Assembly: GCF_910592395.1 (NCBI RefSeq)
Contig: NC_088310.1
Location: forward strand, 10,299,501-10,363,500
DNA from: Lineus longissimus
Taxonomy: Eukaryota; Nemertea; Pilidiophora; Heteronemertea; Lineidae
Direction of reading: 5' to 3'
DNA length: 64,000 nt
Shown here: positions 22,953-32,088 of the stretch, one piece after another
Position numbering within the stretch: position 1 is the first letter of the stretch
How the letters are laid out: every line of letters begins with the position of its first letter
Notes under the pieces: generated by a model
What the model was told of the DNA's origin: nothing
What the model saw: the letters and a program-made list of their open reading frames with translations, nothing else
Database searches by the model: none
Made by a program: the position numbers and the translations under genes

Positions 22953-25900
22953 CTGAAACAATACGAGGGAAATTTTATAGCTGTGTACATCATTCTATTA
23001 TTGGTACCAGTAAGGCATAAAAGAATGTGTGGTTCTGGTAACACAACTGCATGATCCTACATTTTACCCCCAGCGCCAATGTTTGGGCTGTAATTATCAT
23101 TTTTAGTGAATCATCCGTGCATTGAAAGTATGATGAGGATTTTGTTTTACTTGTTAGATTAAGTACTTATATCAAGCTGTACTATGCTACAAATCTCATA
23201 CAACTCAATTTGCTGGTGTATGGAACGATAGTTCATGAAGCGGCTGGCAATACTTACATTGTCTTCAGTGGCCATGTCCTGAAACTTGCAGCTGGAGTCA
23301 CGATACAAATGACCATGTGGCATGTTACTTGCAGGCAAACCTGGAAAAGGAAAACGGATATGCTATGACAAATAGCAAGGTGCCCATCTATCAAGACAGG
23401 TTGTTTGACAGACTTAGAGGAGCAGAAGTGGGGTTGTCACTTATCTCTTGGCTGATGAAGGTGCCATCCTCTAGTGCTTATGACAGAGGTAATCTAATAT
23501 CTGCACAAGGTGGGGAGGCTGGAGGGGGAGGTGAATAATGAAAGTTTGTAGCTCTTATCCAAATCCATCTCTTGTCCTACATTTATTTACCTTCAGAATC
23601 TCTGTAGTCATCACAGCAGTGCTGAGGCCCTCCACTTGCAACGCTGGAAAAGTCTTCAATGCCATCTGAGGCATCGCCATCTGAAAGCAGAACCCATATG
23701 ATAAAAAATTATGCTAGAATTGGGGCACAATATCTAGTAAGGCGATATAAAGGCAGCATGCTGTACTTTGTACAAGCAAACTGTTCTCCTTGTCATCATG
23801 TACTGAGAGAATAACCCAAGCACACCTTTTTGGGGTGGGGCGGATGGATTGACTATAGGTAGTTGAATAGTGATATTTCATTAAGAAACTTCAGAACTCA
23901 ACCCATCCATTACTTGAACGCCAATTCACAGTCTACAGAATGAAGGAAAAACTGTTCCTCTCACCAGGCACAAGTATAATAAGCTTGAGTAAGAAATGTT
24001 TGCAGGAATTTTAATTTCAAATGTATTTTTCTGCGAGTAGCAAAGTTAGAAAGAAAAAATTGGGAACCAAACAAAAACATGTTAATTGAAATTATAGTCT
24101 GCAGAAGCCAAAACGTCACATTAATCACAGTCAGAGTTGTCTCTCATTCCAAAAACCAGGAACTATGTAGCAACAAATATTCCTGGTTTACCATTATCGC
24201 AAACCACTGAGGTCAATGGCAACTTGCCTAAAATTACACCTGATGATTGCACACACAAGGAAGGCTTGTCCTTCTTAGCCCGGTACAGATTGGCAGGGTG
24301 GCTTTTACTCAATCACTAGATTAAAACTAGGGTAGTAAAGGGGTACCATAGCCATCTCATAAAGTCAGATCTTGGCATATTTACCTTCAGCTGAATCTAT
24401 GAAGCCATCAATGCAGTGCTTAGGCCCTCGGCTTGCAAAGCTGGAAAAGTCATCAATGCCATCTGGGGCATCGCCATCTGAAAGTAGAATACGAACTAGA
24501 AATGATCAAAGTGAGGGAGGGATACTTTCCAAGTAGCTTTAAGAGAAATTTAGCCAGGGACTCCCAGCCATTCGATTGGATTCGCCTCCAGAATGAAGTG
24601 CCTCAAGCAGAAAGAGGTGCCTGTCTGGATGCTGATTGGCCGAGCCCAGCCACACCAAGAGGCATTCCCACCATTCCACATTTGATTTGCACGGTTCAGA
24701 AATCAAGACATTTTCTGTTGAAATCCTCATGTGGATTTGAAATAGCAGTGGATGGAAAATGGACTACGAATTTGAATTGAGTGAAATTTCTGGATATATT
24801 GGTCACAAAACAAACTGACTTATCATCAGGGGGAGTATCTTATTTGTCTTTCTATAGCTTTAGGCTGTGAATGGACTGGTTCGAGACTGATGACTAATTA
24901 GTCCAGAGTGCTCTAGAAATATACTTTTTTTCAGCCCTCCTTACCATGACTTGCTCGGTGATCTGCATTGCCTCGCCTCGAACCATTGTTTGCATCAGCA
25001 GAAATGTCACTATGAAGACCTGAAAAGAAAACGCACGGATTTAGTGAAATACAGTTACCTAAATAGATAACACATGCTACCATCACACCCATTTACATCC
25101 ACTGAATTATATGATACAGAGGGCTGGCGAAGGCAGATTTTACCTCATTTGCGAATTTCCTGATTTCTTAGAGTTTGAGTTGGTTTTTTTTTCATACATT
25201 CTAATTCAATTGCTTTAATCAGGCTGCAGCCTCCTTACCATGACTTGCTCGGTGATCAGCATTGCCTCGCCTCGAACCATTGTTTGCATCAGCAGCAATG
25301 TCACTATGAAGGCCTGAAAAGAAAACAAAATAGTAAAATACAGCTACTTTATATACTATATCTTGACCTTTAAGGTTTTTGGTTGAAAACCTTGGCTTTG
25401 GCACCACTGTTTTATGCTTCCTCTGTCACAATTGAATTAAACTGATTAGTAACTATCAAGTGGCTTCACATGCATGACATGTATCCCTCGCTCGACTCAT
25501 TGAAGATACATGTAATCTAGACACTGTAGGACAATGGCCACGTTGGCAAAAGCCCCCTCGACCCTGTAACTTTTGAATGTTCCTTTCATCGAGAGAAAAT
25601 AAATATCTCAAATTTTGTGAATTATTTTGGTGATTAGATAAATGACAAAAGGAGATTTGGTGATGGAAACTTGGTCAAGCGTGTTTAGCAGCTTATGATG
25701 AGGCTTGCACAGAAATTTTAGGAAGTGTCACTGGCTATCTGAGCAGCACTGCTGTATGCATGGCACCCAAAGTTTAAGTGCGCTTTAAAGTTGAATCAAA
25801 CACAAAACAGCAACATCCATGGGATTCTTCAATCATGGGCTATACTCTCCGGCTTTGTTTAAAGGGAGTATCAGACCATGAGGTTCAGATGAGATACTAA

Positions 25901-28900
25901 GTGCAAACACAAAACCTAAATTGAATACATTAGGCCAAAACAAGCCTACCTACCTTTGCAATCCTTTTCAGTCCTACATATCTTCCTTGCTGGCTCATTC
26001 TTGTCATTTTCAATGGGCACTGGTGCTTTGTAGTTGAATCTGAAAATATGAAAGCAGTCCACCTTAAGTGACGCAAGTTTCTTTAAAGCAGAATAAACTG
26101 CAACATTAGGAAATAATTTCCCTTTCCCTTCTGAAACTTTTTAAAATTTTCCCATTTTTTTACCAAAAACCTATATTTTTCATTTCTATGAGTTCCTGCT
26201 GGCTAAACTACAGAAAAGTACACATTTTTCTGTAAGTTAAGAACATGTAGTTTCCAGAATGATATGTTTGGTTAGTAATTACAACTAATTGGCTAATTAG
26301 TAATTGGTAATTAGGCTTAATTGCCCCTCCTTGGGCCCCAGAGCTCTGAGGGGTTGTGGTCATCACCAGACTAACACTAAAACGATACGTGCATTTACAC
26401 TTTACTATAGTATGCTATCCAATGCGCGATCAAAAACACTACAAAACATCCCCTAAATCGCCGTAATTCCCATCAAAATCCGGATTATCACTGGCGTCCC
26501 TGTCGTCTAGCAACTTCCCTAGGGTCAAACCCCTTTATTTTGCTAATTTTTAACCAAAAATCGAGAGAAAAAACACTGAAAATCAGCGGAGATCAAGTAC
26601 GAACTTCGTGACTAGTTGAGCGACCGAAATACCACCACTAAACCGAAACTGACGTCACGAAAACGGGGAATGCCCGAAAGCGCGCAATATTAGGGCCGTT
26701 TAGACGACAGGCGAAAAGACCGCATTCGGATCGAATCTGGATGAATCCGGATTAAAACCACCCAAGGCGATGGTACCTTTTTAGTCCGGATGCAACCACA
26801 TTGATCCGGATCTTTTTGCGTTTACACGACGAAAAATTAATCCGGATTCGGGACGCATCCGGATTTTTTCGCGTCGTCTAAACGGCCCTATTGCGCGGTC
26901 AGCAAGGGAAAGGGTTTTAAGTGTTTTTGTTTTGTATAGCAAAACATTATATCCCTCATTGCTTTGAATGGTCGATTTACAACTTTTACCCTTAATTGAT
27001 AAGTTTTACCCGTTTTCCCCAATGCGGGATAAAGTTCGCCAACTTCGACAAGACATTTAAACGTATTTAGTTTGACAAATCATGGAGGTATTATATTTAT
27101 TAGTAATACCTCCATGGACAAATCAAGGTACACGATCCAAAAGTGTGTTTTCTATAGCGAAGGCCCAATGGTATCACAAATAGGCCATTTAAGTTTCATT
27201 CTTTTCAATATGTGTAAAATATGTCTCCCCTATGCCCTAAGTATAAAATCTTGACTTACCCGTCTATGCGCGATAGGGATTGGCCATGGTTCTTGCCTGC
27301 TTCTCCAACACGATCTACAATCCAACCACACACGTTCCTGACGATTTCTTTGCGTTCCAACATCCCACTCTCTCCGAATACAGCAAGTACACCATTACCA
27401 TCTGCCTGTGGGTGAGTGTCCACCACAAAGAAGCAGTCCCTCCTAAACCCTATTAGAAATGAATACGGGACACACGTGTACACCCAATAACACTCCGAAT
27501 CCGATTGGGTGGAACCAAATAGAAGACCTTTCTCTAACTCCTCAACACCCCTGTCCGAATTGGCAGGACTACCGGATGGTGTTTCTTCGAATATTTCCAA
27601 GGACGGGGGGAGAAGACCAGCCTTTTTCATCACTACCATTGCTTCCAAAGTGTCATACGTACGGTCGTGTTCTCGGATGTCATTGATCACTTCCAAAGTA
27701 ATATTGATGTACTTCACAGCTAATAAAGGTACGTCCTGCCATACAAATTCGGGCCCTTTCTTCTGTACGTCGGAAGCAATCCCCAAAGCTAAGAAGGTAC
27801 AGGCATTTGTACCGTCGTTTGCCGGGGTTGTGCCAAGTGCCACATTTTCTCCACGGGTCAGTGCTGATGCTATGATGCGATCAGGGTTCTCTTGTGGGGT
27901 AGCTTGGCTTACTCCGAGAGACATAAACTCCACGTCGTCAACAATGAAAAAAGCTTGCTTCAATGTTTCAGCGGAGGGCCTTGCATATGGGTCTTGCAAG
28001 GTGAACTGTTTGTATATCCGATACAAATTTGCCAACTTGGTCCTCTGCAAGAATTCGAATTTTGGTGAAGGACGAGGCCGGTGCCCGACCCTCAGCTTTG
28101 AAGCCACAAGGTTCTTGTAGAGGTCTTGACCTCTCATATTTTCCTCTTTAGATTCCAAGCTAAATGGATAGGGCTGGTCGGGATTAATGAGAGTGTACAA
28201 AGTCATCCCCATTGCCCATATATCCATTTTCTTGAGATCTTCCAGTGAGGCATTGGTCCCACGAAGCTCTTCCACTAGAATTTCGGGAGCCATGAATGGC
28301 AGTGACCCCCTCTGTACATTAGTTGTCGCTCCGGCGTTCATCACCGTGTTGGTTTGGACAATGTCTGAACGACTTTCCCCGAAATCAGTTAGCTTACATA
28401 ATAATGGAGAGAACTCGTATGCTTCCATGAATCTTTTACTGGATGGTTCCAGTGAACTGTAGTTCTTGTTGGATATCAATATATTCGCTGGCTTAATGTC
28501 GCGGTGGGCAACGCCTTTACCGTGAAGATACGCGAGGCCACTAATGGCATCACTGCCAACGAGAGTAAACAAATTTAATAATGGATTGATGTCATCCAAA
28601 GAGTCAATCACGCACAACCACTGGGAAAGATTATTTACCGATTTATCAATGCCAAACGGCGCAAAGTCAAAGCATTCATATTCGCTCATAATCGCGAAAG
28701 GCATCTCACACATTGCGATAAACGAAGTTACATTTCGGTGGCTCATATCATTAAGCAGGCGACACTCTTTTAAAAAGTTGCGTTCAACATTGACTGTGTC
28801 GCCGTGAACCTTTTTAACGACGACGGGGTTGTCATATGAAACAGTATTACCCGTACATTTTGCCCGAAACACAGTCCCGTAAGCTCCTTGCCCGATCTCT

Positions 28901-28995
28901 TCTACGACACTCAAATCGGCCCATTTGAATTTCTTGAAAAATGTCTCGCACTTCTGTTTACCTGACACATTCAATTTTGGTAATTTAAAAGCCAT
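20234..28995 (-). CDS. kinase / Cys-protease-like / MULE transposase-SWIM fusion gene, 8 exons
   Basis: The gene model joins 28995-27260, 26039-25954, 25313-25239, 25019-24945, 24477-24385, 23680-23591, 23340-23258 and 22952-20234. Every junction has GT donor and AG acceptor, and the summed lengths keep frame through exon 7 (2,238 nt, 746 codons). The product would be about 1,650 residues: a Ser/Thr kinase, a Cys/His peptidase-like domain, an acidic linker from duplicated exons, a 170-residue unrecognised domain, a DDE MULE transposase and a SWIM zinc finger. The last exon contains one extra base near 22440, so the conceptual frame breaks between the N-terminal domain of exon 8 and the transposase; this may be a mutation or an assembly error. 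The gene lies wholly within the MULE termini and is its only recognisable gene. The transposase is expected to act in the nucleus; the kinase and protease roles are unknown. The splice model is inferred, with no transcript evidence. Confidence 0.85.
23258..23340 (-). CDS. exon 7 of the MULE fusion gene
   Basis: 83 nt, acceptor TTTTCCAG, donor AAT|GTAAGT. Encodes LPASNMPHGHLYRDSSCKFQ then DMATEDN and ends on a codon boundary, so it joins exon 8 (DSDGEEVCDIS) in frame. Confidence 0.7.
23591..23680 (-). CDS. exon 6 (duplicate of exon 5)
   Basis: 90 nt, acceptor CTTTCAG, donor GTAAAT. Peptide DGDASDGIEDFSSVASGGPQ then HCCDDYRDSE. Clearly paralogous to exon 5. Confidence 0.75.
24385..24477 (-). 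CDS. exon 5 (duplicate of exon 6)
   Basis: 93 nt, acceptor CTTTCAG, donor GTAAAT. Acidic peptide DGDAPDGIDDFSSFASRGPK then HCIDGFIDSAE. Related to exon 6 in sequence and phase. Confidence 0.75.
24945..25019 (-). CDS. exon 4 (tandem duplicate of exon 3)
   Basis: 75 nt, same splice phase as exon 3. It encodes GLHSDISADANNGSRRGNAD then HRASHG, one residue different from exon 3. Confidence 0.75.
25239..25313 (-). CDS. exon 3 (tandem duplicate of exon 4)
   Basis: 75 nt, acceptor TTTTCAG, donor GTAAGG. It encodes GLHSDIAADANNGSRRGNAD then HRASHG. Nearly identical to exon 4, including flanking intron bases. Confidence 0.75.
25954..26039 (-). CDS. exon 2 of the MULE fusion gene
   Basis: 86 nt, acceptor ATTTTCAG, donor GTAGGT. 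It encodes FNYKAPVPIENDKNEPARK, then ICRTEKDCK, completing a split glycine codon from exon 1. Linker sequence without a recognised domain. Confidence 0.75.
26691..26890. mobile_element. 200-bp MITE in intron 1 of the MULE gene
   Basis: Ends are inverted repeats TAGGGCCGTTTAGACGAC and its reverse complement GTCGTCTAAACGGCCCTA. The interior is built of CCGGAT-type inverted motifs. It has no coding capacity. It is a small non-autonomous DNA element nested in the intron; the duplication at its edges is short and uncertain. Confidence 0.75.
27260..28995 (-). CDS. exon 1: Ser/Thr protein kinase plus C-terminal Cys/His protease-like domain
   Basis: The start is ATG at 28995; 578 codons run to a strong donor (GACGG|GTAAGT). 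Kinase landmarks are all present: glycine loop EEIGQGAYGTVFRAK (about residues 32-46), VVVKK lysine (about 61), HRDIKPANIL catalytic loop (164-173), DFGES (204-208), GSLPFMAPEIL activation-segment end (230-240) and MDIWAMGMTLYTL. It should therefore be an active kinase. After about residue 355 comes a separate domain with ANDGTNACTFLALGIA (candidate nucleophile Cys399) and, 129 residues later, CFFVVDTHPQADGNGVLAVF (candidate His528, Asp526). That spacing and context resemble papain-fold or deubiquitinase-type peptidases. The kinase call is firm; the protease call is inference from the Cys/His arrangement. It could instead be a non-peptidase fold. Confidence 0.9.
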
Positions 28996-30233
28996 GTTTG
29001 AAAACTGATAAAGGGAATCCTGAAAATCAATGTCAATGAAAACTAGCAGGCAAGTGCCACGTAGACATCGCCTGCACGTGCACGTTTGGATTGTTTTTCT
29101 GTATGTAGGACCAATTCCATATTGGCCGTGTGATCAACTAACCTGCTGGGAGTCTATGACGATACACACACATGCACATAGAAACAGCTTCTGGACGAAG
29201 CTGAGGGCTGGCTATGATGAGTACAGTGAGAAACTAGACGCAAGGGCCCAACGCGCCGCGTAGCGGCAAAAAAGCGAAGCTGGCAAAACATTTATAACGG
29301 GTCACCGTCACTTATTATTGGACTTATAGCGCATTTACGGAGTTGCAACTATTTTGCTTTATAGTGTCACCAGGAAAGAAAAGCATGCGACCTAACGCCG
29401 ATCTATTTGTATAAAGTGATAATTGGAAGGTATATAGTAGGAAATATCAATAAAATAATCATTCTATGTCGTCTTTAGAGGGCATTTTTGATTGTAAAAA
29501 ATATATGTGTACGTCACCGGAGTCTCTGCAATGATAATTTTATCACAGCAGTCTCGCGCAAGTAGAAGTTCTTTACCTATTAGTTCTTCACTTATTAGTC
29601 TCAATGTCTGGCGCAAAGCCAGACGTTTTCCATTACGATTTCACTACGATGTTTGACAAGAAGGAGCAGTGCGCGAGATATGCTAATGAGCAGACTTCCC
29701 TCGCTTGAGTTTCGGAAGAATGTTCCATATCGCGCTAAGCTGACCATTACTGACCATGTCAGACGTGCATTGGACTGGTACAGGTTGGAACTGAACATTG
29801 AATATGCTGGTGGTGACGCTTTCTGATGAGAAGTTGGCCCGTCGTGACTGATGCAGTATCCTTGGACTTGTCCACAGCATCGTTCAATCATTGCTCTCTG
29901 AGCTGCCTTGATTCTGTACTTACCCAAATACTGAGACCAAATGCCTGTTGACTGTGCTTTAAGAGAGACTGGCGCCATGCCTAGTCTCTCTTAAAGCACA
30001 GTCAACAGACACCAACCCCTCAGACTCAGAAACCACAAACGCCCAACCCTTCCTGCTACCTTAATACTTCTGGGTCATATTGGAGCACGGCTGCATGGTA
30101 ACAGGTACGGGGCTCCCCGCCTTATGTAAACTGTGCCACTAAGCTGCTAAGGCTAGACACGACTGGTGTAGTACCCGGTACACTTACTTTCTCAAATCAT
30201 TAATGTAGCATGGACCGAAAATGAAAACAAACT
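28996..30233. other. MULE right internal region upstream of the fusion gene
   Basis: About 1.2 kb between the start codon and the right terminus; it should contain the promoter of the minus-strand gene. No TATA box was placed with confidence close to the ATG. The right terminal repeat itself contains several CTATAAAA motifs reading on the minus strand, that is, toward the gene. Confidence 0.4.
29945..30008. repeat. perfect 26-bp hairpin
   Basis: Arms 29945-29970 and 29983-30008 are exact reverse complements (CTGTTGACTGTGCTTTAAGA at the start of the first). The 12-nt spacer contains GGCGCC. It lies about 460 bp from the right MULE end, upstream of the gene. Confidence 0.9.
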
Positions 30234-30469
30234 GTGCAGTAACTGAACATGAGAATGAAAACCATCAGGGTCTTCCTTTTATAGTTGGGGGGATCTTCGT
30301 TTTATAGTTGACATTAGGGTCTTCCTTTTATAGTTGGGGGATCTTCGTTTTATAGTTGACATCAGGGTCTTCCTTTTATAGTTGGGGGGATCTTCGTTTT
30401 ATAGTTTTGGGGGGTCTTCCATCTTCGATCTTCGGTCTTCGGTCTTTGGTCTTCGGTTTATAGACACCC
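30234..30469 (-). repeat. right terminal inverted repeat
   Basis: Reverse complement of the left terminus: the same 60-bp ACCGAAG-type block, then about three of the 49-bp units, then GGTTTT and GTTCAGTTACTGCA before similarity ends near 30234. Confidence 0.9.
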
Positions 30470-30478
30470 GTTTCAACA
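30470..30478. repeat. 9-bp target-site duplication, right
   Basis: GTTTCAACA, identical to 15603-15611. Confidence 0.93.
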
Positions 30479-31851
30479 TTGCTCGCAAACGCCAGGTAAC
30501 CTCCTGGACTGACATAACTGAGTATCCCGTAAACGCGCAAGTCGGTTAATCGGTCGGATCATCGATGTGTATTGTTGGAGTAAAATGGACATCATCGCTA
30601 TGGACACCTTCGCTGGACTGGAAGAAAATATTTTAAATCAGGCCTGGTTCAGACGGCGAGCTATGTGAGGAACTACTGTATACAAGTCTGTGTTGTATCG
30701 TTATCCGTTAACTGTTAAAGGGCAATTGATATGACCAAAAACAGGTAGTGCTTTTTTGTCAACATTTGGCCTTTTTGACAACATATACTTGTTATACAAA
30801 CTTCCAGAATTATAAAGTCACTACTACATTTTCTTTGAAAACATATTTATCAACATACCAGAGCACATTTCTTTTGAAAATTACAGAAATAATACAATAT
30901 TTTAACGTAGTCTTATCAACGTTAAAAAAGGACAAGCCTCCCGTTTTGTGACCGGAATGAATTTTAGCAGAATTCCACCAAATTTACCACCAGAATGAAA
31001 CGTGAGACATTTAAAAATAACTGGGAATAGATAGCCAGCAGTTGAATCTATATCCTTTATTGCATAACGCGCATTCGACCCATTTTAGGCTAAAATGTTA
31101 TTAGAATGGCGATTGGCGTCTTGGCAGAATCGACCAGAATTCACGACATTGCAAACGTGTCATCAATATTATATTGTATAACAATGGTGCACCTGGTAAG
31201 CCCAAGTGACCGATATTTACACAACTTATAGACATGATAGATGATTGTTTTACTCATCGATAACTCTTTGCCTTTTGTTTTATTATATTTATTATTATAT
31301 TATTATATTTTATGACCTACGTCATGATAAAAACAGCAAATTCAGTTGCATGTACCGACTTCTTTTAAACAGGCTGCAATTCCAGTAATTGCAGAAGTTT
31401 GAAGACAATTTTACAAACATGTGCTCTTGACAGATGCATATTTTTAGTAAACGTGTTGTCAAAAGTCTGTGATAATCCCTTTTAATTGAATGCCCTGTTG
31501 TCAAGACTTATTGATCCGCCCTCGTACTACCACCCTCGTAAGACCGGAAGAAGGAGATCATGGAGTCTGAAAAAAAAGTCGATGGGCGCCCATAAAATAA
31601 GAAAGTGGTGAATTTTAGATTTAATTTACCCCAGCTCATGGTTAGTGCTTAAATTCCAAAGATTAATTCGAATAAGTGATGCGGCGGGGACGGTCGTTTC
31701 TCTGCACTTCCCCTTGATCCATGCACCCTGGAGTTTTATACATAGTGGTAACCCGGGCCACTGACTATGTCTCACAATACATGTACTGTCACACCGGCAG
31801 TATCCGATAACTGGATTCATCAGACTTACAGTCGTTACCGTGTTCTTTTAG
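30479..31851. other. non-coding, upstream of the first recognised PLC-like exon
   Basis: No signal-peptide exon or other coding exon was identified. AT-rich microsatellite-like sequence (TATTATATT) lies near 31280-31310. Confidence 0.35.
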
Positions 31852-32088
31852 CCAACATCTACCAAGAATTTGCCTGTGCAAATGACCTCGGCTATCGTCC
31901 TGGCGACTGTTCAGGAAATGACATTGGCTTTCAAGAGTTGAACCTGCAGGCCTGCAGTGACAAGTGTAAAGCAACCAGCTCCTGCGCGGCCTTCCTGTGG
32001 AATGACGTTGGTCACTGCTACATGAAAAGTAAAAGCTGCTCAACTACAAGCACTGGGAATTCACGGAATCATTTCTTTGATAAGAATC
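31852..32088 (+). CDS. PLC-like gene: PAN-like exon, copy 1 (intact)
   Basis: 237 nt between acceptor TTCTTTTAG and donor C|GTAAGT. Encodes YQEFACANDLGYRPGDCSGN, then the Cys-rich core and CYMKSKSCSTTSTGNSRNHF. The frame is open. Confidence 0.8.

Larger units (their letters stand above)
15612..30469 (-). mobile_element. complete Mutator-like (MULE) transposon, 14,858 bp, with kinase-protease-transposase gene
   Basis: Both ends are identical in inverted orientation, starting GGGTGTCTATAAACCGAAG and continuing for more than 200 bp. A perfect 9-bp direct repeat flanks them; duplications of about 9 bp are a hallmark of the Mutator superfamily. The single large gene inside (minus strand, 20234-28995) ends in a DDE MULE transposase with a SWIM finger, so the ends and the enzyme agree. 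About 3.8 kb downstream of the gene and 1.2 kb upstream are non-coding. The interior also hosts two small foldbacks (18711-18930, 26691-26890) and a strong hairpin (29945-30008). The perfect duplication, near-identical termini and almost intact gene indicate recent insertion. Size and domain content are unusual for this superfamily. Confidence 0.93.

Noticed and set aside
22428-22961. Separate gene upstream of the transposase
   Set aside because: It starts with intron bases before a good acceptor and joins exon 7 in frame; better explained as the 5' part of exon 8 before a frameshift.
27509-28120. 203-codon plus-strand frame
   Set aside because: Shadow of the kinase exon on the opposite strand.
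29601-29978. 125-codon minus-strand frame upstream of the MULE gene
   Set aside because: Low-complexity, no domain pattern, and its start overlaps the perfect hairpin; probably chance.
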